64,000 nucleotides of DNA from Sandaracinaceae bacterium (GCA_040218145.1 JAVJQK010000035.1:1-64000); one strand, 5' to 3'. Counted from the first letter of the stretch, positions 46,036 through 54,913 are shown. The notes: generated by a model not told the origin, from the letters alone. Made by a program: numbers and translations.

Positions 46036-47319
46036 ATGGGCGAGCGAGACGGTGAGAGGCAGCTCGCCCCGGACGACGATCCGCTCGCCCCGAAGAGCAG
46101 CGCCGCGGGCCTGGAGCTGGATCTGTCGGGCGCGGCGCCGTCGCGATCGTCGAACGCGTTCCTCGGAGGCGGCGGGCGAATGCTCGACGATGGCCTCGAC
46201 GGGCTCGGCGCGCCGACCGACCTGCCGACGCTCGAGCTGGACGAGCCCGCTCCGGATCGGACCTTCCCACGGCCCCAGGAGCCGCCACAGGCGCCCTCCC
46301 CTCCGCGGAGCGAGCCGGGAGAGTCGGGGGACTCGCCGACCGCGGCGCTGGATCCCGGCGCCGTCGACGCGCTGGCCGACTACGGCCCGCCACCGAGCAA
46401 CCCGGTGGGCGTGGTGCCGTACGCGATCCTCGTGTTCCTGCGACGGCGCGCGCTGCAGAAGTCGCTCGCCGACCTCCGCCGCCTGAAGCAGACCGCCGAG
46501 ACCGACCACGCGGAGGCGCTCGTGTCGCTGGGCCGCGCGCTCCACGCGCGCCCGGACGCCGACGCGCTCCGACCGCTCGCCGACGCGCTCCGCGCCGCCG
46601 ACGAGACCGGCCGCGTCGCCGGCGAGCGGACCCAGGAATGGGAGCGCTCCCGGCACGCGGCGGACGCGCAGCGCGCGAGCCTCACCGAGAAGATCGCCCA
46701 GGCGGAGAGCGCCGCCGGCCCCTACCGCGACCGGGAGACGAAGCTCGCGACGCAGATGAACGTGCGCGAGACGGATCTCCGACGCGCCAAGGCGAAGCTC
46801 CAGCGCATCGAGATCGAGCTCCGCAACCCCGCCACCGAGCCGGACCGTCGCGCGCTGCTCGAAGCCGAGCGTGACGCGCGCAAGGCGGATGTCGACCAGG
46901 CGAAGGGCAAGGTCGACGAGCTCGCGCCGCAGCTCTCGGACGCGCGGCGCGAGCTGACCGTGATGCAGCAGGCCCTCAACGATCTGGAGACCCAGCGGCG
47001 GGCCGTCGACCAGGCCCAGACGCGGTCCGAGAAGGTCCACCTCACCACGGCCGGCGAGGCGGAGACGCATTACCACGCCGCGGTCCGTCACCTCGCGGAG
47101 CAGGCCATCCTCCGGAACGCGGCGCCCGCCATCGCGCCGACCGAGGCCAGCAAGGCGCAGACGATGCGGGCGACGCTCGAGTCCCGCGAGCGCGAGGTGC
47201 GGCTCCACGAGGCGGCGTTGCGCGCCTACGACCCCAAGGCCTTTCAGCGAGGCGTCGCCGTGCTGGGCGGGGCTGCGCTGCTGCTCGTCGCGATGCTCCT
47301 GTTCGCCTTGATCCGCTGA
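46036..47319 (+). CDS. Coiled-coil protein with C-terminal membrane anchor
   Basis: 427 aa. The N-terminal 130 residues are Pro/Asp-rich and probably disordered. A short hydrophobic helix NPVGVVPYAILVFLRRRA (about 122-139) is followed by a long heptad-rich coiled coil (about 140-395; for example ALQKSLADLRRLKQTAETDH, RETDLRRAKAKLQRIEIELR, KGKVDELAPQLSDARRELTV). It ends in a tail anchor (GVAVLGGAALLLVAMLLFAL) and IR. This is a tether-like topology in the inner membrane. The ATG lies 7 nt after TATCCT (46023-46028) with no Shine-Dalgarno. No family is recognised. Confidence 0.75.
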   Translation: MGERDGERQLAPDDDPLAPKSSAAGLELDLSGAAPSRSSNAFLGGGGRMLDDGLDGLGAPTDLPTLELDEPAPDRTFPRPQEPPQAPSPPRSEPGESGDSPTAALDPGAVDALADYGPPPSNPVGVVPYAILVFLRRRALQKSLADLRRLKQTAETDHAEALVSLGRALHARPDADALRPLADALRAADETGRVAGERTQEWERSRHAADAQRASLTEKIAQAESAAGPYRDRETKLATQMNVRETDLRRAKAKLQRIEIELRNPATEPDRRALLEAERDARKADVDQAKGKVDELAPQLSDARRELTVMQQALNDLETQRRAVDQAQTRSEKVHLTTAGEAETHYHAAVRHLAEQAILRNAAPAIAPTEASKAQTMRATLESREREVRLHEAALRAYDPKAFQRGVAVLGGAALLLVAMLLFALIR

Positions 47320-47340
47320 ACCGCTTTGGCGCCAACGAAA

Positions 47341-47369
47341 GACGCCCGACGCGGAGAGCGCCGGGCGTC
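47341..47369. terminator. Convergent terminator hairpin
   Basis: Arms GACGCCCG (47341-47348) and CGGGCGTC (47362-47369). On the minus strand it is followed by TTTCGTT, which fits termination of the Stig1-like gene; it can also stop the plus-strand coiled-coil gene. Confidence 0.65.
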
Positions 47370-47398
47370 CATCTCGCTCTCGCGAATGGGATGATGTC

Positions 47399-48505
47399 TC
47401 AGGGGAACGGGAACGGGAAGCCGCCGTCGCCGCCCATGCCGCCGTCGCCGCCGAAGCCGCCGCCGGTGCACATGGCGCCGAAGAACGGGACCTCCATGCC
47501 GCAGCAGACGCCGGACTCGCCGCCGCTGGGCCCGCCCGGGAAGCCGCTGCCGCCGCTGACCACGCAGGTCTCGTCGTCGGCGGTGTCGCAGGCGACGCCG
47601 CAGCCGCAGTTCGTGTCCGTGTTCGCCACGCACGCGTCCTCACAGCAGCTCTCGCCGAGATCGCCCGGCGCCGGGAACATGCCCGCCGTGGGCGGCCGGC
47701 ACGCGGGGCTGCTGCCACAGCGGCAGCTGCCGTCCACGCAGCTCGGCCCGTTGGCGCCGCAGGCGTTCCCGCACGCGCCGCAGTTCATCGCGTCCGAGGT
47801 GACGTCGACGCATGCGCCGCCGCAGCACGCCTCGCCCGCGCCGCACGCGCCGCCGCTGGCGCCGCAGACGCACATGCCGCCCGAGCAGCTCTCGCCCTCC
47901 GCGCAGCTGTTGCCGATGGCGCCGCAGTTCCGCGGATCCGTCGAGAGGCTCACGCACTGGAAGGTGCCGCCCGAGCTGACGCACACGTCGCCCGCGAGGC
48001 ACTGGTCGAACTCGCCGCACAGGCAGCGCGGCGCGCCTTCGGTGCCCCCCCCGGGGATGCTGCACGAGCTGGCGCGCTCCATGTCGCAGGCGATGCCGCA
48101 CCCGTTGCAGTTCTGGAAAGACGAGTCGGTCCGCTGATCGCCGGTCGGCGAGCTCCGCCGCACACACGAGGTGCCGCAGCAGCGCTCGCCCACGGTGCAC
48201 TCTGGCCGGCAGTCGCCGCCGGTCATGCCGCCACCGTCACGCCCGCCGGTGCCGGAGTCGAACGGCCCCCCCATCATGCAGGTGCCGGACTGGCAGACGC
48301 CCGAGGCGCACGCGATCCCGCAGCCGCCGCAGTGGTTCGGGTTGTTGCTGAGCAGCACGCAGGTGCTGTCGCAACAGTTCTCGAAGTCACCGCAGGCCGG
48401 ATCGCACGTGGTCCCCATCGGGTTCTCCGCGCAGCCCGCCACCAGCAGCCCCAACGACAGCCCCACGATGAACGCGAGGCCAACCTTTCTCGGATCCCAA
48501 TTCAT
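47399..48505 (-). CDS. Stig1-like Cys-rich repeat lipoprotein
   Basis: 368 aa. Signal with lipobox VAGC (Cys25). The mature protein is packed with cysteines in repeating units of the kind 'CCGGACVDVTSDAMNCGACGNAC' (about 35-45 residues each; starts near FENCCDSTCVLL, GERCCGTSCVRR, DQCLAGDVCVSS, GEACCGGACVDV, GESCCEDACVAN). This matches the Stig1/PF04885 pattern often annotated in Myxococcota. It is expected to be a disulfide-stabilised, protease-resistant surface protein. A Gly/Phe/Pro tail (GGFGGDGGMGGDGGFPFPFP) closes it. The ligand is unknown. Confidence 0.82.
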   Translation of the reverse strand: MNWDPRKVGLAFIVGLSLGLLVAGCAENPMGTTCDPACGDFENCCDSTCVLLSNNPNHCGGCGIACASGVCQSGTCMMGGPFDSGTGGRDGGGMTGGDCRPECTVGERCCGTSCVRRSSPTGDQRTDSSFQNCNGCGIACDMERASSCSIPGGGTEGAPRCLCGEFDQCLAGDVCVSSGGTFQCVSLSTDPRNCGAIGNSCAEGESCSGGMCVCGASGGACGAGEACCGGACVDVTSDAMNCGACGNACGANGPSCVDGSCRCGSSPACRPPTAGMFPAPGDLGESCCEDACVANTDTNCGCGVACDTADDETCVVSGGSGFPGGPSGGESGVCCGMEVPFFGAMCTGGGFGGDGGMGGDGGFPFPFP

Positions 48506-48712
48506 CTCGACATCACCTCGAACTGCAAACGAGAAGGGTCCGCCCCCCCTACGCCAAAGCCCGGTCAGCCTACGCCCGAACCGGGCGCCACCGAAATGTC
48601 ACCGGGCTCCGGCGGTGAGGGTGCTCACTCGCGGTGAGCCGTTGAAATCATGCGACAATCCCACGTTCGCTCGCCACCCGCCGCCTCTGTCAGCGGGCTG
48701 TAAGCGTTTCTC

Positions 48713-49183
48713 TCACCCGCTCTGCAGCGCGTCGAGGGCCTCGAGCACCTTCTCGACGTGGCCCTTCACGCGGACCTTCGGGAAGATCTTCCGGACCTTG
48801 CCCGCGGGGTCGATGATCACCGTGCTCCGGATGATCCCCATCGACTTTCGCCCGTACATGTTCTTCTCGCCCCAGGCCCCGTACTTCTCGATGACCTTGC
48901 CGTCGGGGTCGCTCAGCAGCGCGAAGTTCAGATCGTGCTTGTCCCTGAACTTGCAGTGGGACTCGACGCTGTCCTTGCTGACGCCGAAGACCACCGCCTC
49001 GTGCTTCTCGAGCGCCTTCGCGGCGTCCCGGAAGTCCTGGGCCTCGGTGGTGCAACCGGGCGTCATGTCGCGCGGGTAGAAGTAGATCACCACCCACTTC
49101 CCGGCCTGGTCCTTCAGCTTCACCTTGCCCCCCTCGGAAGAGTCGAGGGTGAACGCGGGCGCCTTCTTTCCTTCTTCGATCAT
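48713..49183 (-). CDS. bcp: Peroxiredoxin, PrxQ/Bcp family
   Basis: 156 aa, a thiol peroxidase reducing H2O2 and organic hydroperoxides in the cytosol. Thioredoxin fold with YFYPRDMTPGCTTEAQDFRD: Cys44 is the peroxidatic residue within the conserved P-x-x-x-T/S-x-x-C context. The usual resolving Cys five residues later (position 49) is Gln, but Cys77 in helix alpha-3 (SVESHCKFRDKHDLNF) is placed like the resolving Cys of alpha-3-type PrxQ. Good Shine-Dalgarno (GAGAGGAG) upstream of the ATG. The gene is divergent from the secreted protein at 49259. Confidence 0.93.
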   Translation of the reverse strand: MIEEGKKAPAFTLDSSEGGKVKLKDQAGKWVVIYFYPRDMTPGCTTEAQDFRDAAKALEKHEAVVFGVSKDSVESHCKFRDKHDLNFALLSDPDGKVIEKYGAWGEKNMYGRKSMGIIRSTVIIDPAGKVRKIFPKVRVKGHVEKVLEALDALQSG

Positions 49184-49258
49184 CGTCGCTCCTCTCGGAT
49201 TTCGCGGCGGGGAGAGTAACCCCTTCACGAGGCCTGGGAGCGGCCGTTGTGGCTCGGC

Positions 49259-50719
49259 ATGACCATGCACGTCCGAGCAGTGTTCCGTCCTCTCCTCGTC
49301 CTGGCCATCGGCGTGGCGCTGCTCACGCCCGCCACCGCCTCCGCCGACGCGGACGCCCGGCGGGAGCTCCGGAGCGTCGCGCGCGAGCTCCATCGCTACG
49401 ACGTCGCCGGCGGGACACAGGATGTCTTGCGGAGGCTGACCCGCGTCCTCGCGCACGCCGAGGGCGCGGACTCCCGCGAGGCCCGCTTTCTCCGCGCGGT
49501 CGCCGCGTCCGACATGGTGCTGATCTCCCACGGTCAGGGCCGCGAGCGGTTGCTCCCCGAGGTCGCCGAGGCGCTCGGCGTGCCGGAGGACCAGCTGGTG
49601 CCGTTCCTTCGAGAAGAGCTCGCGAGCCTCGACATGGGCGTCTACGCGGAGGTCGCCGGCGACTGCGCGTGGGCGCTCGAGGCGATGGCCAGGCACCTCG
49701 ACGACCCCCGCTTCCTCCACGCCGGCCGGGGCGAGCGCCGCGACGTGCTGTACGTGCACGCGGTGGTCGACGCGCTCGGGCAGCCCGACGAGATCGCGCG
49801 CCTCTCGGCGCTCGGCCAGGCGCCCTGCCCCGACGGGCAGCCCTGCCCCGCGGCGGCGTTCAGCGAATCCGGTCAGCGCGCGATCGGCGCGCTCCGTGAG
49901 GCGAACGCGGCGCTGACCCGCCTGGAGCGCATCAGCGAGACCGACGAGCCCCTCCTCGCCTCCATGGCCGCGCTCGTCGCAGTGGACGGCGCCGTGCTCC
50001 GCACCAGCGCGATCCGCCCCACCCCCAGCGTCCCGCTCGAGATGGGTGTGCACGGGGTCGGCGGCCGGGGCACCGAGGCGGGCAGCGAGCTCGTCTTCGT
50101 CGTGGACGCCTCGGGCATCCGCTACGCCTACGTGCCGACGGTCCGCATCGTGCGGAACGAGGTGGTGCTCGAGGCCACCGGCTCTCCGTCGCTCCCGGCC
50201 TGGGGGACCATCCCCTTCCGCGACGACGGCCGCGCCGCCGTCATGCCGTACGACGCCCTCGTCGAGCCCCTCGCGGCGCTGTCTCGCGAGGTCCCGGACG
50301 CGGCGATCGGCGTCGCGGCCGCCTCGGGCGTCCCGTCGATCCAGATCTCGCGGATCATCATCACCATGGTTCGCGCGGGGATGGCGGCGCCGTCGTTGCT
50401 CGGACGTGGCCAGAGCGGCGAGCTGCGGAGCTTGCCGGTCGAGTTCGTCATGGGCGAGGACCAGAGCCAACCCATGGAGCTGTTCGTCCGGCTCGGCGGC
50501 TACACGCTCGACCGTCGCGGTCGCTCCACCGACATCCCGCGCGTGCGCGACGCGGCCGGCCTGCACTTCGACGTGGCCGCGCTCGAGCGCGCCGCGCGAG
50601 ACCACGGCGGCGCTCCGGCCGCGCTCCGCTACATGGGCGTGGTCGAGTGGGGCGCGGTGCTCGACGCGGCGTTCCACCTCCGCTCCGAGCCCGGCGACCT
50701 CCACCTGGTTCTGTACTGA
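49259..50719 (+). CDS. Secreted protein with a possible ExbD-like C-terminal region
   Basis: 486 aa. Signal peptide (VFRPLLVLAIGVALLTPATA, cleavage near SADA). A helical region (about 30-215) and a beta/alpha C-terminal part follow. Residues about 330-385 (AAVMPYDALVEPLAALSREV, 'PDAAIGVAAASGVPSIQISRI', IITMVRAGM) resemble the periplasmic core of ExbD/TolR ('D....Y..vv.vm..~r.aG'). If this is right, it is a peptidoglycan- or transporter-associated periplasmic protein. An in-frame TTG at 49247 has GGGAG at better spacing and could be the true start. No enzyme motif is seen. Confidence 0.72.
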   Translation: MTMHVRAVFRPLLVLAIGVALLTPATASADADARRELRSVARELHRYDVAGGTQDVLRRLTRVLAHAEGADSREARFLRAVAASDMVLISHGQGRERLLPEVAEALGVPEDQLVPFLREELASLDMGVYAEVAGDCAWALEAMARHLDDPRFLHAGRGERRDVLYVHAVVDALGQPDEIARLSALGQAPCPDGQPCPAAAFSESGQRAIGALREANAALTRLERISETDEPLLASMAALVAVDGAVLRTSAIRPTPSVPLEMGVHGVGGRGTEAGSELVFVVDASGIRYAYVPTVRIVRNEVVLEATGSPSLPAWGTIPFRDDGRAAVMPYDALVEPLAALSREVPDAAIGVAAASGVPSIQISRIIITMVRAGMAAPSLLGRGQSGELRSLPVEFVMGEDQSQPMELFVRLGGYTLDRRGRSTDIPRVRDAAGLHFDVAALERAARDHGGAPAALRYMGVVEWGAVLDAAFHLRSEPGDLHLVLY

Positions 50720-50735
50720 GCCTGTCGCCGCTACG

Positions 50736-50764
50736 TTGACGCCCTCTCACCTGGCCGCTACCGT
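50736..50764 (+). promoter_or_regulatory. Promoter of the SDR gene
   Basis: TTGACG (50736-50741), 17 nt, TACCGT (50759-50764). A hairpin CCCGCG-CTTTT-CGCGGG (50766-50782) sits between the -10 and the ATG at 50785, 2 nt before it, and no Shine-Dalgarno is visible. Confidence 0.55.
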
Positions 50765-50784
50765 CCCCGCGCTTTTCGCGGGAC

Positions 50785-51471
50785 ATGCAGCTACGTGGCA
50801 AGAGAGCGTTGATGACGGGCGTGACCGGCGGGCTTGGCCCCGCCTTGGTCGAGGCCTTCCTCGCGCTCGGCGCAGAAGTGCTCGCCACGGGTCGCCGCCG
50901 CACGGCGCTCGACGAACTGCGCGCGGGCGTGTCCCACCACGAGCGTCTTCACACCGCCGAGTGTGACGTCGGCGACGCCGAGGGCACCGAGGCGCTCTTC
51001 GACGCGTGGGCGCGCAAGGGCGCTCCGGACGTCGTCGTGCACGCGGCCGGCGCCTGGGTGGATGGCCCGCTCGAGTCGCAGAGCGACGACGCCATCGAGC
51101 GCGTCGTGCGCGACAACTTCACCTCGGCCGCCCTGGTCCTGCGGGCCGCCATGCGCCGCATGCGTCCCACCGGCCGCGGCAGCGTGGTGATGATCGCCGC
51201 CTCCCGCGCGGCCGATCCCGACGCGAGCGAGGCCCTCTTCGGCGCGGCCAAGGCGGCCGTGGTGCACCTCGTCGAGGCGACGGCGAAGGACAGCGGCGGC
51301 GTGCGCATCAACGCCGTCTTGCCGGGCGTGCTCGACACGGACGAGAACCGCGCGAAGCTGCCGGGCCCGGTGCGCGGGCGGGTGGCGCCCGCCGAGGTCG
51401 CGCGGGCCGCCCTCTGGCTCGCGAGCGACGAGAGCGGCGGCGTCAACGGCGCGAGCGTACGGCTCGCCTGA
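50785..51471 (+). CDS. Short-chain dehydrogenase/reductase family protein lacking the catalytic Tyr
   Basis: 228 aa with a Rossmann fold. The cofactor motif TGVTGGLG (residues 11-18, TGxxxGxG) is intact, the acidic/basic cofactor-selection region is followed by CDVGD, and VVVHAAGAW stands for the NNAG strand. The catalytic Ser is present in MIAAS, but the YxxxK motif reads FGAAK: Phe replaces Tyr while Lys is kept. The C-terminus (GVNGASVRLA) is typical. Without the Tyr it may be a weak or non-catalytic member, possibly an NAD(P)-binding regulator. Alternatively it uses another acid. It is monocistronic with its own promoter. Confidence 0.85.
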   Translation: MQLRGKRALMTGVTGGLGPALVEAFLALGAEVLATGRRRTALDELRAGVSHHERLHTAECDVGDAEGTEALFDAWARKGAPDVVVHAAGAWVDGPLESQSDDAIERVVRDNFTSAALVLRAAMRRMRPTGRGSVVMIAASRAADPDASEALFGAAKAAVVHLVEATAKDSGGVRINAVLPGVLDTDENRAKLPGPVRGRVAPAEVARAALWLASDESGGVNGASVRLA

Positions 51472-51561
51472 CGCGAGAGAGTTTGGTTGGGGGAGAGCGA
51501 GCGGGCTGTGGTTGCCCGCGATGATGGTTGGAAGGGGCGGGAGCCCCAGATGGAGGATCGG

Positions 51562-52245
51562 ATGAGTCGGATTGGAACCTTGATGATCTGCGCGGCGACG
51601 CTCGCGCTCGGCCTGGGCTGTGACGACGGCCGCGGTGGTGAAGACGGCGGCGGCATCGTCCTCATGGACAGCGGCCCCGACACGACGCCGGACACCGGCA
51701 CCCCGCCGCCCCCCACGGACAGCGGCCCCGGCGACTCCTGCCCGCCGATGGAAGCCCCGGCCCCTTCCCCGGCTCCGGTTTGCGCGGCGTCGACCCTCTC
51801 CTGCCTGATGGGCGCCATGACGGCCGAAGACCAGCAGGCATGCATCGACGCGGACCCCATGCCGATGGAGTGCGACGCCTGCATCCTGCAGGACCTCATC
51901 TTCACCTGCTCCAACCCGATGGGCGGGGGCTGTGACGATCAGTGGGGCGAAGTTCAGTGCTGCCTGGCCGACGAGTGCGGAAGCACGCCGGCCGGCCCCG
52001 AGCGCGAGGCGTGTTTGAACGCGGCGATCGGTGACATGGCGACGCCGGGGCCCTGCGCTGGCGACTTCAGCACCTTTGCGATGTGCGCCAACTCGGCCGC
52101 GATGGCCGGTCGGTGCGGAATCACGCAGGCGTGCTTCATGATGTCGGGCGGCTTCAACCCGGACTTCCGGCCGTTCCGGCCCATTCCCCATCAGTACTGG
52201 ATGGAAGCCGGCGCGCTGTTCCAGAGCCTTCCTTCCGTACGCTGA
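51562..52245 (+). CDS. Cys-rich hypothetical lipoprotein
   Basis: 227 aa. The ATG has GGAGG at 5-nt spacing; a longer in-frame reading from 51487 is unsupported. Signal MSRIGTLMICAATLALGLGC gives lipid attachment at Cys20. An Asp/Gly/Pro linker (about 21-60) is followed by a compact domain with about 14 cysteines (CDACILQDLIFTCSN, VQCCLADECG, and others), which should be disulfide-bonded. It ends in an aromatic tail (FRPIPHQYW). No family is recognised; the composition resembles other myxobacterial surface lipoproteins. Confidence 0.78.
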   Translation: MSRIGTLMICAATLALGLGCDDGRGGEDGGGIVLMDSGPDTTPDTGTPPPPTDSGPGDSCPPMEAPAPSPAPVCAASTLSCLMGAMTAEDQQACIDADPMPMECDACILQDLIFTCSNPMGGGCDDQWGEVQCCLADECGSTPAGPEREACLNAAIGDMATPGPCAGDFSTFAMCANSAAMAGRCGITQACFMMSGGFNPDFRPFRPIPHQYWMEAGALFQSLPSVR

Positions 52246-52269
52246 CTCCAAAGAAAAGATAGGAGTCCT

Positions 52270-52304
52270 AAGAGGGTGTGACGTCGCGTACGTCACACCC
52301 TCTT
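52270..52304. terminator. 15-bp perfect terminator hairpin between convergent genes
   Basis: AAGAGGGTGTGACGT (52270-52284), loop CGCGT, ACGTCACACCCTCTT (52290-52304), then TGTCTT. It is long enough to stop both the lipoprotein gene on the plus strand and the MopE-like gene on the minus strand. Confidence 0.85.
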
Positions 52305-52375
52305 TGTCTTCTGCTCGTCGCAACATCTGATGGGGTCACGACCACACACGTTCCCTACTGACGAAGGTCCACTGG

Positions 52376-54739
52376 TCAGCGACAGACCGCTTCGGCCGTG
52401 AAGCGCGCCTGCGTAACTTCCACGGCTGAGCGACCGGACGTGGAGCCTGCGGTTACGCCGAAGCGCCAACGAGACCCTGGGGATACCGTCGCCCCGCATG
52501 AAGTGCCTCCGCCGGAGTTCGTGCACCGAAGTGGCAGGGAGACGAAGCTCGGGAAGTGGCCCTCGATCGTCGTCTCGTCGCTCGGGGTGGACGGATCATC
52601 AGGGGTAACGACCAGCCGCAGCCACGTACTCACCGTGCTCCCGCTGGGTCCGTCGAGGCGCGTGTTCGGCGAACTGCTGCTCAAGTTCATACGCGCGCTG
52701 CCTGTGAGCCGCAGCAGGTGCACGGTGTCGGCGCTGGAGCCCGCGTACCGGTGCTCTAGCGCAAAGCCGGGCCCGATGGGAATGCTGGACGAGAACCCCG
52801 GACCTAGCGTGGGCATGACCGAGTCAGGGACCAACACCAGCGCCCACCCGACAGCTGGACTGGCGCTGCCTGCCTCCGCGGATACCCGGACGTACAGGTC
52901 CAGCGGATCATACCCAATCTCGATCGCGTCCTGCAGATACAGGGCGCCCTCGTCGTAGGGCGTCGAAGCCCTGAGGATCCTCTCGGCGGGGGACATGCAA
53001 AGCGGATCGCCTCCACAATCCGAGTAGGCTGAACCCAGCCGCGTCCGGGGCAGCGACAACAGGCTCCCCGTCGAATCGGCCACGAATGGACGCTCTTGGG
53101 CAAGCCCCATGCCGCTGTCGTCGCAGTAGTCGCAGGTCGCCGCGCTCTCGGGCGAAGTGAAGGCCGCGTCTACCCACGTGCAGCTGGCGCTGCAGCGGCG
53201 GCTGCCCGGGTTGCCGCACATCGTCACCCCCGACGCGGTTGTGCTCTGGACGCAGTCGAAGTCCTCGTCGGTGCGCGCGTCGCAGTCGTCGTCGCCGCCG
53301 TCGCAGGTCTCGGCCCGCGGGAGTACGCCGGAGCAGGGACCCCAGGTGCCGGCCGAGGTGCAGGTCTGGGACCCCGCCGAGCAGCGGCCCACGTCGGTGC
53401 CGCAGGGGCGCGTGTCGCCCAGGCTGCAGCCGCAGCCGCCGGGTACGTCGTCGATGCCCCCCATCGGGCCGCCCGAGCAGTCGTTGTCGATGCCGTCGCA
53501 GATCTCGGCCGCGGACGGGTTGACCATCCCGTTCGAGTCGTCGCAGTCGTCGTCGTTGTCGACATACGAAGAGCCCTCGTCTCCCGGGCAGAAGTCCATG
53601 CGCATGGCGGGATCCCCGAAGCCGTCCCGATCCGCGTCGAGGTAGAACGGGAGCCGGCCGTCCTCGTCGCTGACGCCGTCGCAGTCCTCGTCGCCCATGC
53701 CGCAGGGGTCGTACGGCGTGCCGCCCATCAGCCGCGGATAGACCGCGCCGGGACACTCCATCGGCCAGGTCCCCGAGACGCAGCGCTGCGTGCTCCGTCG
53801 GCAGATGCCGACGCCAGCCTGCGCCATCGGCGGGCCGCACGGCTGCTCGGCGCCGTCGGTGCACGCGCAGCCACCCACACGGTCGTCGGCGGTGCCGCTG
53901 CAGTTGTTGTCGACGCCGTCGCACACCTCGGACGCCGCCGGGTTGACGGCGCCGTCCCGGTCGTCGCAGTCCTCGCCGCGCAACACCCAGCCGGTGGGCG
54001 CCGTGCACTCCATCATCGTCATGGAGCCATCGCCGAAGTTGTCACCGTCGACGTCCCGGTAGTAGGTCTCGAGCACGCCCTCGTCGATGCGGGTGTCGCA
54101 GTCGTTGTCTCGACCGTCGCAGGCCTCGACCCCGCTCGTGTTGATGGTCGCGCGCGCGTCGTCGCAGTCGGTGCCGCGGTTCTCGCCGCCGTCGTCGCGG
54201 CGGTTGAAGCACGCGACCGCGATGAACCCGTCGCCGTCCCGATCGCCATCCCGCGCGACGGGGTCATGAATGGTCGAGGTGTCGCAGTCCTCGTCGAGCC
54301 CCTCGGCGTCGCAGACCTCCTGGGCGGTCCCGTAGCGCCGGGCGTCCTCGTCGTCGCAGTCCGTCCCTCCGCAGGACGGGCGCGGGTCCCCGTCGCCGTC
54401 GCCATCCCCGTTCATCATCGGGCCGTCCGAACAGGCATCGTCACGGCATGCGGCCATGGCTTCCTCGCAGATCTGGCCGGCGCCGCAGGGGCTCATGGCG
54501 CGAACGCAGCCGTCGGGAGCGGCGTCGGCGCTGGCCGGGTCGCAGCGCTCGACGCCCGTGCAGAAGAGACCATCGTCGCAGTCGCTGTCCCGCTCGCAGG
54601 CCGGGCCCGCGTCGTCGCGGCCCCCTCCACCGTCGGGGTTCGTGACCTCGCCGTCGCTCCCCGAGTCGACGGGGCCGGTGTCTCCCCCACACCCGTAGAG
54701 TCCGACCAACAGCGTCAACGCCCAAGCTCTCTTCGTCAT
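52376..54739 (-). CDS. MopE-like metal-binding-repeat lipoprotein
   Basis: 787 aa. The ATG at 54739 has a strong GGAGGAGGAA upstream. Signal MTKRAWALTLLVGLYGC with lipobox Cys17. After an Asp/Gly linker come repeats of the MopE/Cu-binding type (PF11617-like): CDGRDNDCD, CDGVDNNCS, CDGIDNDCS and CDGGDDDCD, each followed by a TDEDF- or VDEDG-like turn. Other Cys/Asp calcium-like motifs (DGDRDGDGF, DVDGDNFGDG, DADRDGFGD) lie between. The C-terminal 230 residues form a separate beta-rich domain (GALYLQDAIEIGYDPLDLYV...). It is expected to be an extracellular, Ca/Cu-stabilised repeat protein. A -35-like TTGACA lies at 54846-54851 (minus) without a clear -10. Confidence 0.85.
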   Translation of the reverse strand: MTKRAWALTLLVGLYGCGGDTGPVDSGSDGEVTNPDGGGGRDDAGPACERDSDCDDGLFCTGVERCDPASADAAPDGCVRAMSPCGAGQICEEAMAACRDDACSDGPMMNGDGDGDGDPRPSCGGTDCDDEDARRYGTAQEVCDAEGLDEDCDTSTIHDPVARDGDRDGDGFIAVACFNRRDDGGENRGTDCDDARATINTSGVEACDGRDNDCDTRIDEGVLETYYRDVDGDNFGDGSMTMMECTAPTGWVLRGEDCDDRDGAVNPAASEVCDGVDNNCSGTADDRVGGCACTDGAEQPCGPPMAQAGVGICRRSTQRCVSGTWPMECPGAVYPRLMGGTPYDPCGMGDEDCDGVSDEDGRLPFYLDADRDGFGDPAMRMDFCPGDEGSSYVDNDDDCDDSNGMVNPSAAEICDGIDNDCSGGPMGGIDDVPGGCGCSLGDTRPCGTDVGRCSAGSQTCTSAGTWGPCSGVLPRAETCDGGDDDCDARTDEDFDCVQSTTASGVTMCGNPGSRRCSASCTWVDAAFTSPESAATCDYCDDSGMGLAQERPFVADSTGSLLSLPRTRLGSAYSDCGGDPLCMSPAERILRASTPYDEGALYLQDAIEIGYDPLDLYVRVSAEAGSASPAVGWALVLVPDSVMPTLGPGFSSSIPIGPGFALEHRYAGSSADTVHLLRLTGSARMNLSSSSPNTRLDGPSGSTVSTWLRLVVTPDDPSTPSDETTIEGHFPSFVSLPLRCTNSGGGTSCGATVSPGSRWRFGVTAGSTSGRSAVEVTQARFTAEAVCR

Positions 54740-54913
54740 CGTTCCTCCTCCGCGGATCGCGCCCGCGGCCCCTTCATCGACGCACGCCGCCACCGGTTGC
54801 GTGCGACACGCCAGAACGACACGACCCTTGCATGTACACCGCAAATGTCAACAGATGATGCCGAGTTGATGCGGGGACGGGGAGCCGAGGCTCGGCTGTG
54901 CTATCTGCCCCTC

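Noticed and set aside
54846-54851. A perfect TTGACA on the minus strand upstream of the MopE-like gene
   Set aside because: No -10 element occurs 15-19 nt downstream, so I did not call it a promoter; it may belong to another sigma class.
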